From Streptomyces prasinopilosus (GTDB lineage Bacteria; Actinomycetota; Actinomycetes; Streptomycetales; Streptomycetaceae), in NCBI RefSeq assembly GCF_001419695.1, contig NZ_LIRG01000035.1, positions 1 to 35,562 on the forward strand: 35,562 nucleotides of DNA, written 5' to 3'. The translations under genes and the position numbers were made by a program. Of the stretch, positions 14,659 to 22,433 are shown one piece after another. The notes under the pieces are model-generated. The model did no database searches. It was not told the origin of the DNA and was given only the letters and a program-made list of their open reading frames with translations. How positions within the stretch are numbered: position 1 is the first letter of the stretch; each line of letters opens with the position of its first letter.

Positions 14659-16512
14659 GTGTGCGGAATCACCGGATGGTTCGACCGCGATCGCGGACCC
14701 GAACGCGATCACGAACTCGTACGCAGGATGACCCGGACCATGGAGTGCCGCGGTCCGGACGAGGAGGGGACGTGGATCTCCGGTCCGATCGCGCTGGGGC
14801 ACCGGCGGCTGTCGATCATCGACCTCGAAGGCGGCAAACAGCCGATGGTCGCCGACCACGACGGCGACCGCACGCTCGCGGCCCTCACCTTCTGCGGCGA
14901 GGTCTACAACTACCGTGAGCTGCGCACGGAGCTGGTCCAGCACGGCCACACGTTCCGGACCAACAGCGACACCGAGGTCGTCCTGCGGGCCTACCTCCAG
15001 TGGGGGGTGGACTTCGCCCGCCGCCTCAACGGCATGTTCGCCATCGGCATCTGGGACGCGGTGCGCCAGGAGCTCGTTCTCGTCCGGGACCGGATGGGCG
15101 TGAAGCCCCTCTACTACCACCCCACCCCCGGCGGACTCCTGTTCGGGTCGGAGCCCAAGGCGATCCTGGCCCACCCGCAGGCGCGCCGGACCGTCGACCG
15201 GGCCGGCCTGTGCGAGGCCCTGGACATGGTGAAGACGCCCGGGGCCGCCGTGTTCAGCGGCATGCACGAGGTCCTCCCGGGCGAGGTGCTCCGGGTCGAC
15301 GCGACGGGCATCAGGAAGGCCCGGTACTGGACGCTCGAAGCGGCGCCGCACACCGACACCCGCGAGCGGACCGTCGCGAACGTCAGGGACCTGCTGGAGG
15401 ACATCGTCGCCCGGCAGCTGATCTCGGACGTGCCGGTGTGCACCCTGCTCTCCGGCGGGCTGGACTCCTCGACCATCACGGCGATCGCCGCCCAGGTCCT
15501 GGAGCGCGAAGGCCGCGGCCGCGTGAACTCGTTCTCCGTGGACTTCAAGGGCTCGACCGACAGCTTCGAACCCGACGCGGTGCGCGGCGCCCCCGACGCA
15601 CCGTTCGTGCGGGACCTGTCCGCGCACGTCGGCACCGATCACCGGGAGATCCTGCTGGACAGCCGCGAGCTGTCCGAGCCGGAGGTGCGGGCGGCCGTGC
15701 TGCGCGCCACCGACGTGCCGCCGGCCTTCTGGGGCGACATGTGGCCGTCGCTCTACCTCCTGTTCCGCGCGGTCCGCCAACACTCGACGGTGGCGCTCTC
15801 GGGCGAGTCCGCCGACGAACTGTTCGGCGGTTACCTCTGGTTCCACCGCCCGGAGGCGGTCGACGCGACCACGTTCCCGTGGCTCACCTCCGGCTCCGCC
15901 CGGTACTTCGGCGGCACGTCGCTGCTCGACGGCGGCCTGCGGGAGAAGCTCGACATCGCCGGGTACCGGGCCGACCGGTACGCCGACGCCGTCGCCGAGG
16001 TGCCCGTGCTGGCCGGGGAGAGCGACGTCGACCGGCGGATGCGCAAGGTGTCGTACCTCAACCTGACGCGGTTCGTGCAGACCCTCCTCGACCGCAAGGA
16101 CCGCATGAGCATGGCGGTCGGGCTGGAGGTCCGCGTGCCGTTCTGCGACCACCGCCTGGTCGAGTACGTGTTCAACACGCCGTGGGAGATGAAGACGTTC
16201 GACGGACAGGAGAAGAGCCTGCTGCGCGCGGCGGCCCGGGACCTGCTGCCGGCGTCGATCCTGGAGCGGAAGAAGACGCCGTACCCGGCGACCCAGGATC
16301 CGGGGTACGAGGCCGCGCTGCGGGCCGAGATGGCCGAGGTGCTCGCCGACCGGAACGCACCGGTGCACCCGCTCCTGGACCGGGCCAGGGTCGACAAGGT
16401 CATGGACCGGTCGCTGAGCGCGACGAGCCTTCCCTACAGCCGCGGCGGGCTGGAGATGGCGCTCTGGCTCAACCGGTGGCTGTCGGCCTACGACGTCACC
16501 CTCGACATCTGA
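14659..16512 (+). CDS. asnB: Glutamine-hydrolysing asparagine-synthetase-type amidotransferase
   Basis: A 617-residue AsnB-family enzyme that activates a carboxylate with ATP and amidates it with ammonia from glutamine. The start is GTG 14659, so Cys2 becomes the N-terminal nucleophile after Met removal (MCGITGWF). The N-terminal Ntn-hydrolase domain includes RGPDEEG, HRRLSIIDLEGG and NGMFAIGIWD. The synthetase domain has the pyrophosphate loop LLSGGLDSS at about 263-271 and the downstream SGESADELFGGY and LEVRVPFCDH motifs. The intact Cys2 argues for true amidation rather than beta-lactam synthetase chemistry. Some relatives in PKS pathways (OxyD type) make malonamyl starters, a possibility given the adjacent ACP and KAS III. 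It sits 30 nt after the ACP stop. Confidence 0.93.
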   Translation: MCGITGWFDRDRGPERDHELVRRMTRTMECRGPDEEGTWISGPIALGHRRLSIIDLEGGKQPMVADHDGDRTLAALTFCGEVYNYRELRTELVQHGHTFRTNSDTEVVLRAYLQWGVDFARRLNGMFAIGIWDAVRQELVLVRDRMGVKPLYYHPTPGGLLFGSEPKAILAHPQARRTVDRAGLCEALDMVKTPGAAVFSGMHEVLPGEVLRVDATGIRKARYWTLEAAPHTDTRERTVANVRDLLEDIVARQLISDVPVCTLLSGGLDSSTITAIAAQVLEREGRGRVNSFSVDFKGSTDSFEPDAVRGAPDAPFVRDLSAHVGTDHREILLDSRELSEPEVRAAVLRATDVPPAFWGDMWPSLYLLFRAVRQHSTVALSGESADELFGGYLWFHRPEAVDATTFPWLTSGSARYFGGTSLLDGGLREKLDIAGYRADRYADAVAEVPVLAGESDVDRRMRKVSYLNLTRFVQTLLDRKDRMSMAVGLEVRVPFCDHRLVEYVFNTPWEMKTFDGQEKSLLRAAARDLLPASILERKKTPYPATQDPGYEAALRAEMAEVLADRNAPVHPLLDRARVDKVMDRSLSATSLPYSRGGLEMALWLNRWLSAYDVTLDI

Positions 16513-16529
16513 CGGAGGACGTCAAGACC

Positions 16530-17591
16530 ATGGATTTCAGTCTGTTCTACTTCGCCAACGAGCAGGAGGCGGAGGCCGACGCGACGGACCGGTACGGTCT
16601 GCTCCTCGAAGGGGCGAAGTTCGCCGACACCCACGGCTTCACCGCGGTGTGGACACCGGAGCGGCACTTCCACGAGTTCGGCGGCATCTATCCGAACCCG
16701 TCCGTGCTGGGGGCGGCCGTCGCGACCGTCACCGAGCGCGTCGGGATCCGCGCGGGGAGCGTGGTGGCACCGCTGCACCATCCGGTCCGCATCGCCGAGG
16801 AGTGGTCGGTGGTCGACAACCTCTCCGGCGGCCGGGTCGGCGTGTCGTTCGCCTCCGGATGGCACCCGCAGGACTTCGCGCTGCGTCCGGAGAACTTCGC
16901 GGACCGCAAGGCGAAGCTGGAGACGACCGTGGAGGAGGTGCGCGAACTGTGGCGCGGCGGCTCGCTGTCCGTCGTCGACGGCGCGGGCGAAACCCAGTCC
17001 GTGCGGTCCTATCCGCGTCCCGTGCAGGCCGAACTCCCGGTCTGGATCACGAGTTCGGGCGGTCCCGAGACGTTCCGGGCGGCGGGCCGCGCCCGGGCCG
17101 GGCTGCTGACCCACCTCGTCGGCCAGAGCCTGGAGGACCTGTCCGACAAGGTCGCGCTCTACCGCGAGGAGTACGCGGTCCGGTCGGGTTCGGACCGGGA
17201 CCGCGGACACGTCGTCCTCATGCTCCACACGTACCTGCACGAGGACGAGGCCGTCGCCAGGGAGACGGTCCGCAAACCGCTGTGCGCCTACCTCCGCAGC
17301 TTCGCCGGGCTGACCATGAGCTCCGGTCCGAAGGGGCGGCGGATCGACCCCGAGGCGCTCAGCCCCCGGCACTTCGACGCCCTGGTCGAGCGCTCCTTCG
17401 AGCGGTACTTCGACGAGGGCGGTCTGCTCGGCACCCTCGACAAGGCCGTCGACGTCGTCGAGCGGGTCCGGAAGGCCGATGTCGACGAGATCGCCTGCCT
17501 GATCGATTTCGGGGTGCCCCGGGACGAGGTCGCGGCCGGTTTCGGTCTCCTCGGCTCACTGCGGGCGGCCACCTCGGAAGACGGCCGGTGA
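16530..17591 (+). CDS. FMN-dependent luciferase-like monooxygenase
   Basis: A 353-residue flavin monooxygenase of the bacterial luciferase superfamily, resembling the natural-product (MupA-type) branch. It begins MDFSLFYFANEQE; WTPERHFHEFGGIYPNPSVL (about 41-60), APLHHPVRIAEEWSVVDNLSGGR, and SFASGWHPQDF are hallmark segments. These enzymes use reduced FMN and oxygen for hydroxylation, N-oxidation or Baeyer-Villiger-type chemistry. The ATG follows GGAGG by about 10 nt. The stop overlaps a flavin reductase start as GTGA, giving a ready two-component system. The site of oxidation is unknown; an amine or an acyl intermediate on the ACP is possible. Confidence 0.9.
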   Translation: MDFSLFYFANEQEAEADATDRYGLLLEGAKFADTHGFTAVWTPERHFHEFGGIYPNPSVLGAAVATVTERVGIRAGSVVAPLHHPVRIAEEWSVVDNLSGGRVGVSFASGWHPQDFALRPENFADRKAKLETTVEEVRELWRGGSLSVVDGAGETQSVRSYPRPVQAELPVWITSSGGPETFRAAGRARAGLLTHLVGQSLEDLSDKVALYREEYAVRSGSDRDRGHVVLMLHTYLHEDEAVARETVRKPLCAYLRSFAGLTMSSGPKGRRIDPEALSPRHFDALVERSFERYFDEGGLLGTLDKAVDVVERVRKADVDEIACLIDFGVPRDEVAAGFGLLGSLRAATSEDGR

Positions 17592-18127
17592 CCCGCACCG
17601 AAAGCGCCGACCGGGTGCGGCTGCCGGAACACCCGTCCAGTGAGTTCCGGCGGTCGGCCGGCCGGTTCCCCACCGGCGTGACCGTGCTGACCTGCGTCCG
17701 GGACGGGGAGGCGCACGGCATGACGGTGAACGCGTTCACCACCGTGTCGCTCGACCCGCTGCTGGTCCTGGCGGTGCTCGGGACCGGCTCCCGGACGGCC
17801 CGCCAGGTGCTGTCCGGCGACGGGTTCGCGGTGACCGTGCTGAGCTCCCTCCAGGAGCCGACGGCCCGGTCGTTCGCGGACCCGGTCCGGACCCGGGGCG
17901 GCGCCGCGTTCTCCACCGTCGCCCACGCGCCCGCCCCCCGCACCGGTTCGCCGGTGCTGCTCGGCGGGATCGCCTACTTCGACTGCCTGGTCGAGTCCAC
18001 CCATCCGGCCGGCGACCACACCATCCTCGTCGGCGCCGTGCAGACGTTCGGCATGCTGTCGGAGGAGCCGGCCCTGCTGTTCAGCCGAAGCCGCCTCGGT
18101 GCGGAACCGGATCCGCGGCTGCCATGA
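17588..18127 (+). CDS. Flavin reductase (FMN-binding split barrel)
   Basis: A 179-residue flavin reductase-like protein. FRRSAGRFPTGVTVLT near the N-terminus, then HGMTVNAFTTVSLDPLLVLAVL, is the family signature for flavin binding, and DHTILVGAVQTFG appears near the C-terminus. It uses NAD(P)H to reduce FMN, which diffuses to the partner monooxygenase. The GTGA overlap with the luciferase-like gene argues that they work as a pair. Starting at GTG 17588 gives the normal family length. Confidence 0.92.
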   Translation: MTRTESADRVRLPEHPSSEFRRSAGRFPTGVTVLTCVRDGEAHGMTVNAFTTVSLDPLLVLAVLGTGSRTARQVLSGDGFAVTVLSSLQEPTARSFADPVRTRGGAAFSTVAHAPAPRTGSPVLLGGIAYFDCLVESTHPAGDHTILVGAVQTFGMLSEEPALLFSRSRLGAEPDPRLP

Positions 18128-18143
18128 GGGGTTCGGAGTAGCT

Positions 18144-18893
18144 GTGGACGGATGGGATTTCGGACTGCTGACGATCGCCGCCACGGGAGCGGGCGCCGTC
18201 AACGCGGTGGTCGGCTCGGGGTCGCTGATCACGTTCCCCGCACTGATCGCGATGGGCTACCCGCCGATCCTGGCCACGGTGTCCAACAACGTCGGGCTCG
18301 TGCCGGGCATGGGCGGCGCGGTGTACGGCTACCGCCGGCAGCTCACCGGACAGGGCCCGCTCCTCCTGCGGCTCGCGGCGGCCGCCGGCGGCGGCGCGCT
18401 GATCGGCAGCCTCCTGCTGCTGTACCTGCCGTCCGCCTGGTTCCAGAAGATCGTGCCGGTGCTCATCGGTACGGCCTGCGCACTGGTGGTCCTGCAGCCC
18501 GTCCTGGCCCGCCGGCCGGCCGCCGGGCAGCGACGCGGCGGTGCGGGGCTCCGGCTCGGCGTGTTCGGCACCGGCATCTACGGCGGCTACTTCGGAGCCG
18601 CGCAGGGGGTCGTCCTCATCGGACTGCTCGGCGCACTGACCACCGAGGACCTGCAGCGCCTGAACGCCGTCAAGAACGCCCTGGCGCTGACGGTGAACCT
18701 GGTGGCGGCGGTCGTCTTCGTCAGCGTCACCACCGTCGACTGGTACGTCGCCGGGATCGTCGCGGCGGGGTCGACGGCCGGGGGTCTGCTCGGATCCCGG
18801 TACGGCCGGTCGCTGTCGCCGGTGGCCCTGCGGAGCGCGATCGCCGCGGTCGGACTGCTCGCCATGGCCGACCTGATCGCCAGGTCCTGGTGA
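18144..18893 (+). CDS. TauE/SafE-family membrane protein
   Basis: A 249-residue membrane protein of the sulfite exporter TauE/SafE family. About seven to eight hydrophobic segments are visible, with the repeated family motif first as GAGAVNAVVGSGSLITFPAL (about 14-33) and again as GIYGGYFGAAQGVVLI. GTG 18144 is preferred because GGAG lies just upstream; an earlier ATG at 18099 would overlap the flavin reductase gene. It is the last gene before the terminator and 16 nt after the flavin reductase, so it is co-transcribed. The family moves sulfur-containing or organic anions. Whether it serves the product, a precursor or by-product sulfite is unknown. Confidence 0.88.
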   Translation: MDGWDFGLLTIAATGAGAVNAVVGSGSLITFPALIAMGYPPILATVSNNVGLVPGMGGAVYGYRRQLTGQGPLLLRLAAAAGGGALIGSLLLLYLPSAWFQKIVPVLIGTACALVVLQPVLARRPAAGQRRGGAGLRLGVFGTGIYGGYFGAAQGVVLIGLLGALTTEDLQRLNAVKNALALTVNLVAAVVFVSVTTVDWYVAGIVAAGSTAGGLLGSRYGRSLSPVALRSAIAAVGLLAMADLIARSW

Positions 18894-18952
18894 ACCGCTC
18901 GGCCCGCGTCCACGCAGCCGGCGGCAGGCGTGTGACAGCGGCGTTCGACGGG

Positions 18953-18983
18953 AAGCCCCGCGGGTGCGGCCCGGCGGGGCTTT
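18953..18983 (+). terminator. Hairpin terminator of the biosynthetic operon
   Basis: AAGCCCCGC (18953-18961) and GCGGGGCTT (18974-18982) form a perfect 9-bp stem with a 12-nt loop and a short T run. It lies 60 nt after the last gene of the operon, so it marks the operon end. A second, weaker hairpin (GGGTGCGG at 18992-18999, CCGCACCC at 19018-19025, then T/C-rich) may back it up. Confidence 0.8.
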
Positions 18984-19265
18984 CACCCGGGGGGTGCGGC
19001 GTCCGGCACGGGCACCACCGCACCCGGTTTCCTTTTCCCGGATCACCCGGGGAAGGGACGCGGGCGCCGCCGTTCCGGCCGGTGACGGCGCCCTCGCCGT
19101 CACCGAGGACCTCGAAGGGCGGCTTCAGTTCCTCCGGGAAGCCTTCTCCGCGTATCGGCCTCACCCCCCGGGGTGCGGGGCGTCCCTCCCCGGTGAGAGG
19201 GACGGGGGAGTGCCCGCCGCCCCGGCGGACTGCCGGTCGCCTGTGCGGACGGCGGGCGTCCTGGA
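18984..19265. other. Intergenic spacer between the operon and the cellulase gene
   Basis: This is a convergent spacer of GC-rich sequence with the secondary hairpin at 18992-19025 and a small GGACG/CGTCC hairpin at 19247-19261 near the cellulase stop. No gene, att site or repeat boundary was recognised. Confidence 0.5.
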
Positions 19266-20231
19266 TCAGTAGCCGTAGATCATCTTGTAGGCGACCTCGG
19301 GGAGGAACTGGCCGGCCGTGGAGCCGGTTCCGACACCGCAGTTGCCGTCGGACTCGCCCGGAGTCTTGATCCACAGGAGCATCTCGGCGCCTCCGCCCGT
19401 CCGGGTGGGCGTGCCGATGCGGCGGCCGGAGGGGTTGCACCACTGGCCGTTGGAGCCGTTGCCGTTGCGGCTGGTGTCCACGACGAACGGCTTGGTGTAG
19501 CCGTAGCGGGCGGCCAGTTCGTTGTTGACGGCGTTGCCGTAGGCGGTGTTCTCGGCGGTGGTGACGTAGTTGGAGACGTTGAGCGAGAAGCCGTGGGCCT
19601 GTCGGAGGCCGGCTTCGTGGAGGCGCCGGGCCATGGTCGCCGCGTCGGCCCAGCGCGGGTTGCCGGCGTCCATGTAGACCCAGGTGTTGGGGGCTTGGCG
19701 GTTGAACTCGGCGAGGGCGCCGGTGAGCATGGCCTCGCGTTCGTCGATCTGGGCCTGGGTCATGCAGCCGTAGTCTCCGAGGGAGTCCGGTTCGAGGATG
19801 ACGAGGGCCGGGCGGGCCGCGATGCCTCCGGCGAACTGAGCGATCCAGCCGGCGTAGGCGGACGGCGAGGCGGCTCCGCCGGCGGAGTGCCCGCCGCAGT
19901 AGTCACGGTGGTAGATGTTGTAGGCGACGAGGACGGGCAGCTTGTCCCGGGAGTCCGCCGCTCCGACGTAGGCACCTGTCGCGGTGCTGATGGTGCCGCT
20001 CCAGGAGCCGAACCAGCGGGCCATCGGTGTGTTGGCGATGGAGGCGTCGATCGCGGCGGCCCGGCCGTCGCCGGGGTTGGCGGCCGCCCACCGCTTCGCG
20101 CTCGAGTCGGGGTCCACGTAGAACCCGTTGGTCATGGTGGTGGGGTCGGCCGCGTGGGCGGAGGGTGCGGCGGCGAACGCCAGCGGCAGAGCACAGAGCG
20201 CTGCCATCAGGGTGCGGAGTCTGCGGCTCAA
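19266..20231 (-). CDS. Secreted GH6 cellulase (endoglucanase/cellobiohydrolase)
   Basis: A 321-residue glycoside hydrolase family 6 enzyme, hydrolysing beta-1,4-glucan with inversion. A Sec signal peptide is visible: MSRRLRTLMAALCALPLAFAAAPSAHA, cleaved near residue 28. The catalytic-domain motifs are LVAYNIYHRDYCGG, LVILEPDSLGDYG (which holds the general acid Asp), FSLNVSNY, VVDTSRNGNG and LLWIKTPGESDG. The start is TTG with GAGG 7 nt upstream. No carbohydrate-binding module is present, unlike many Streptomyces GH6 cellulases. A perfect CebR-type operator lies 33 nt upstream of the start codon, so repression lifted by cellobiose is expected. Confidence 0.93.
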   Translation of the reverse strand: MSRRLRTLMAALCALPLAFAAAPSAHAADPTTMTNGFYVDPDSSAKRWAAANPGDGRAAAIDASIANTPMARWFGSWSGTISTATGAYVGAADSRDKLPVLVAYNIYHRDYCGGHSAGGAASPSAYAGWIAQFAGGIAARPALVILEPDSLGDYGCMTQAQIDEREAMLTGALAEFNRQAPNTWVYMDAGNPRWADAATMARRLHEAGLRQAHGFSLNVSNYVTTAENTAYGNAVNNELAARYGYTKPFVVDTSRNGNGSNGQWCNPSGRRIGTPTRTGGGAEMLLWIKTPGESDGNCGVGTGSTAGQFLPEVAYKMIYGY

Positions 20232-20263
20232 GACAGGACCTCGGTTTCGGAGGAGGTGCGCTT

Positions 20264-20277
20264 TGGGAGCGCTCCCA
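20264..20277. promoter_or_regulatory. CebR-type operator
   Basis: TGGGAGCGCTCCCA is a perfect 14-bp palindrome identical to the established CebR (cellobiose-responsive LacI-family repressor) box of Streptomyces. Degenerate copies follow at 20279-20292 (10 of 14 matches) and 20379-20392 (11 of 14). The perfect copy is placed to repress the GH6 gene. The others may affect the divergent LacI-family remnant. Confidence 0.9.
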
Positions 20278-20439
20278 CTAGAAGCGGTCCCCATCGTGTG
20301 GGTGGGTGGTTGAGCTGTCAATGGACGGCGCGGCATGCGACTTTCACAGGGGGACGTAGGTCCTGTGGGCCACTGCACTGGAAGCGATCCCCTCTCATGC
20401 GTCCCTGAGCGTTCCGCGCCTGAGGAAGACTCAGGAGCC

Positions 20440-20877
20440 ATGGCAGAAGCAGCGCCGCGTCGGTGTCCGACGCTCGACGAGGTGGCCGAACGCGCCGGTG
20501 TTTCCCGCTCCGTGGCCTCCCGCGCCCTCGACAACGCCCCGCACGTCGGCCGCGCCGAGCGCGAGGCCGTCGAACGGACCGTGCGGCACCTCGGTTACGT
20601 ACCCGACGACCGCCCGCGCGCCGGCCGCCCGTCAGTCCGATGGCTCGGGTACTGGTTGCGGCCTGCCCCTTTCTCGCTGATGCCGGTCGCGGTGCCGGGT
20701 TCGTCAGGACGGTCGCGGCCGGCACGCTCAGGACGGATGCCCGGCGAAGACCGGGCTGTTTCGGCGGGCTCATGGTCCTCCTGGCCGGGGCGGGGGTCGG
20801 GCGGCGCGGTCGATGGCTCGGTTCAGGGTGTGGACACCTCGAACCGCGTGACGCGGACCGCGCCGCCGAGGGCCTGA
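20440..20877 (+). pseudogene. Truncated LacI-family regulator (DNA-binding domain only)
   Basis: A 145-codon frame whose first 60 or so residues are a complete LacI-type helix-turn-helix and hinge start: TLDEVAERAGVSRSVASRAL, then REAVERTVRHLGYVPDD. After about residue 62 the family resemblance ends, and the rest is low-complexity Arg/Gly/Ser sequence that overlaps the 3' end of the convergent GH43 gene. The roughly 270-residue sugar-binding domain is missing and I could not find it in the other frames. The start is ATG with CAGGAG upstream. It is divergent from the GH6 cellulase, so it was probably a local sugar-responsive repressor that decayed by deletion. A functional DNA-binding-only protein cannot be excluded. 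Confidence 0.65.
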
Positions 20878-22433
20878 GTGGCGTGGTTGAAGAGGGCGAA
20901 CCGGTAGCCCATGAAGAACCGCCAGTCGTTGCCCATGGAGAAGGCGGGTCCGAGACGGGTGAACGTGATGCCGTCGGTGCTGTAGGAGAAGGTCCCGGGG
21001 CGCGGTGCGCCAGGGCGGATGTCCGCGTTCGCGCGCAGCCAGACGCGGCCGCCGGAGACGGGCGCGCTCGCGATCTCGGTGCCGGTGCCGGTGGTGTTCC
21101 AGTTGCTGTCCATGGTCAGCCCGGTGACCATCACCACCCGTGTCGCGCCGCCGTCGCGCTTGAGGCCGATCCAGGCGGAGGAGTCACGCAGCAGCGCGAG
21201 CCCGGCCCGGTCGCCGTCCCGCATCGCGGAGTGGTCGAGCTGGACCGTGGCGGTGGAGGTGGGGCCCTGGATGCGGTGCGTGAGGGTGTTGCGGGCCCAG
21301 TAGAGGTCGTGGGTGACGGTCGCGGTCCGCAGCGTCAGGCCGTTGCCGGCCGACCACTTGGTGGGGTCGGGGTTGTGGTTCCACTCCCATCCCGGTTTCA
21401 GGGTCGTACCGTCGAAGGTGTCGACGCCGGTCATCGGGGTGACCTGGCGGGGCGGAGGGGGTACGGCCGGACTGGGATACGTGGTGCCCCACGCGCCGTT
21501 GACGAGCTGTACGACGGGCCAGCCGTCCGCGGTCCAGGTGACCGGTGCCAGGGCGGGCATGCGGCCGCCGGGGTAGGCGTCGACGAAGGCCATGTAGTAC
21601 CAGGCGCCGCTCTGCGTCTGCACCAGTCCGCCCTGGTGGGGGACGCCGCCGCCGGGGATCGGTCCGCGCAGGTCGAGGAGGACCTGCCGCATCGTGTACG
21701 GGCCGAAGGGGCCGCTCGAGGACTTGAGGATGTACTGGCCGTTCGCGGGGCGGGTCAGGAAGATGTAGTACTGCCCGTTGATCTTGTAGAACCGGGCGCC
21801 CTCCAAGGTGCCGACGCCGGACGGTGTCCTGAACACCTCCTGCGTACGGACCTGGTTGCGGCCGTCGGGCGAGAGCTGGGCCACGCTGATGGTGGTGTTG
21901 CCGTACGCCACGTAGAGGGTGTCGTCGGTGTCGACGAGCAGGCCGGCGTCGTAGTAGGGGGTGCTGATCGTCGTCAGCCTGTTCCACGGCCCCTCCACCG
22001 CGGTGGCGGTGTAGAGGTACGTCCGGGCGAAGTCGATCTGGCCGAGCCAGTAGAAGGTCCTGTTACCGGGCCGATAGGCCAGTGACGATGCCCAGATTCC
22101 CCTGACGTAGCCGCGGGCGCCGTTCAGGTCGTACTTGGCGCCGAAGTCGAGGACGGGTACCGAATGGCCGGCGATCTCCCAGTTCACCAGGTCGTACGAC
22201 CGCAGAACGGGCGCGCCCGGCGAGTAGTGCATCGTCGAGGCCGAGGCGTAGTAGGTGTCGCCGACGCGAATGATGTCGATGTCCGCGAAGTCCTGCCAGA
22301 TCACCGGGTTCGTGTACTGCGCCGCGGTCGCGAGGGCGGGCCCAGAGGGGAGGAGGGCGCCGGCGGCCAGGCCGGTGGCGGCCGCGAGCGTGCGGCGACG
22401 GGTAAGAGGTTGATGTAGCCATGACATATCCAT
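20823..22433 (-). CDS. Tat-exported GH43-family glycosidase (beta-xylosidase/arabinofuranosidase type)
   Basis: A 536-residue secreted enzyme. The N-terminus carries a twin-arginine signal (LTRRRTLAAATGLAAGALL), with cleavage after GPALA near residue 35. The five-bladed propeller domain follows to about 325. FADIDIIRVGDTYY contains the probable base Asp, YYDAGLLVDTD the pKa-modulating Asp, and GTLEGARFYKINGQYY the acid Glu. The C-terminal part (about 345-536) looks like the concanavalin-like beta-sandwich common in GH43 xylosidases. The start is ATG 22433; a second ATG at 22427 would shorten it by two residues. Substrate is most likely xylan or arabinoxylan fragments. It is divergent from the GH27 gene across a spacer with shared palindromes. 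Confidence 0.88.
   Translation of the reverse strand: MDMSWLHQPLTRRRTLAAATGLAAGALLPSGPALATAAQYTNPVIWQDFADIDIIRVGDTYYASASTMHYSPGAPVLRSYDLVNWEIAGHSVPVLDFGAKYDLNGARGYVRGIWASSLAYRPGNRTFYWLGQIDFARTYLYTATAVEGPWNRLTTISTPYYDAGLLVDTDDTLYVAYGNTTISVAQLSPDGRNQVRTQEVFRTPSGVGTLEGARFYKINGQYYIFLTRPANGQYILKSSSGPFGPYTMRQVLLDLRGPIPGGGVPHQGGLVQTQSGAWYYMAFVDAYPGGRMPALAPVTWTADGWPVVQLVNGAWGTTYPSPAVPPPPRQVTPMTGVDTFDGTTLKPGWEWNHNPDPTKWSAGNGLTLRTATVTHDLYWARNTLTHRIQGPTSTATVQLDHSAMRDGDRAGLALLRDSSAWIGLKRDGGATRVVMVTGLTMDSNWNTTGTGTEIASAPVSGGRVWLRANADIRPGAPRPGTFSYSTDGITFTRLGPAFSMGNDWRFFMGYRFALFNHATQALGGAVRVTRFEVSTP

Noticed and set aside
14659-16512. Beta-lactam synthetase (AsnB relative) making a beta-lactam
   Set aside because: Beta-lactam synthetases lack the N-terminal catalytic Cys; here Cys2 and the glutaminase motifs are intact, so amidation is the better reading.
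5621-18127. A true bioluminescence (lux) operon
   Set aside because: There is no LuxD thioesterase pair of the lux type and no LuxA/LuxB heterodimer; the monooxygenase resembles the natural-product branch and the neighbours are shikimate and amide-forming enzymes.
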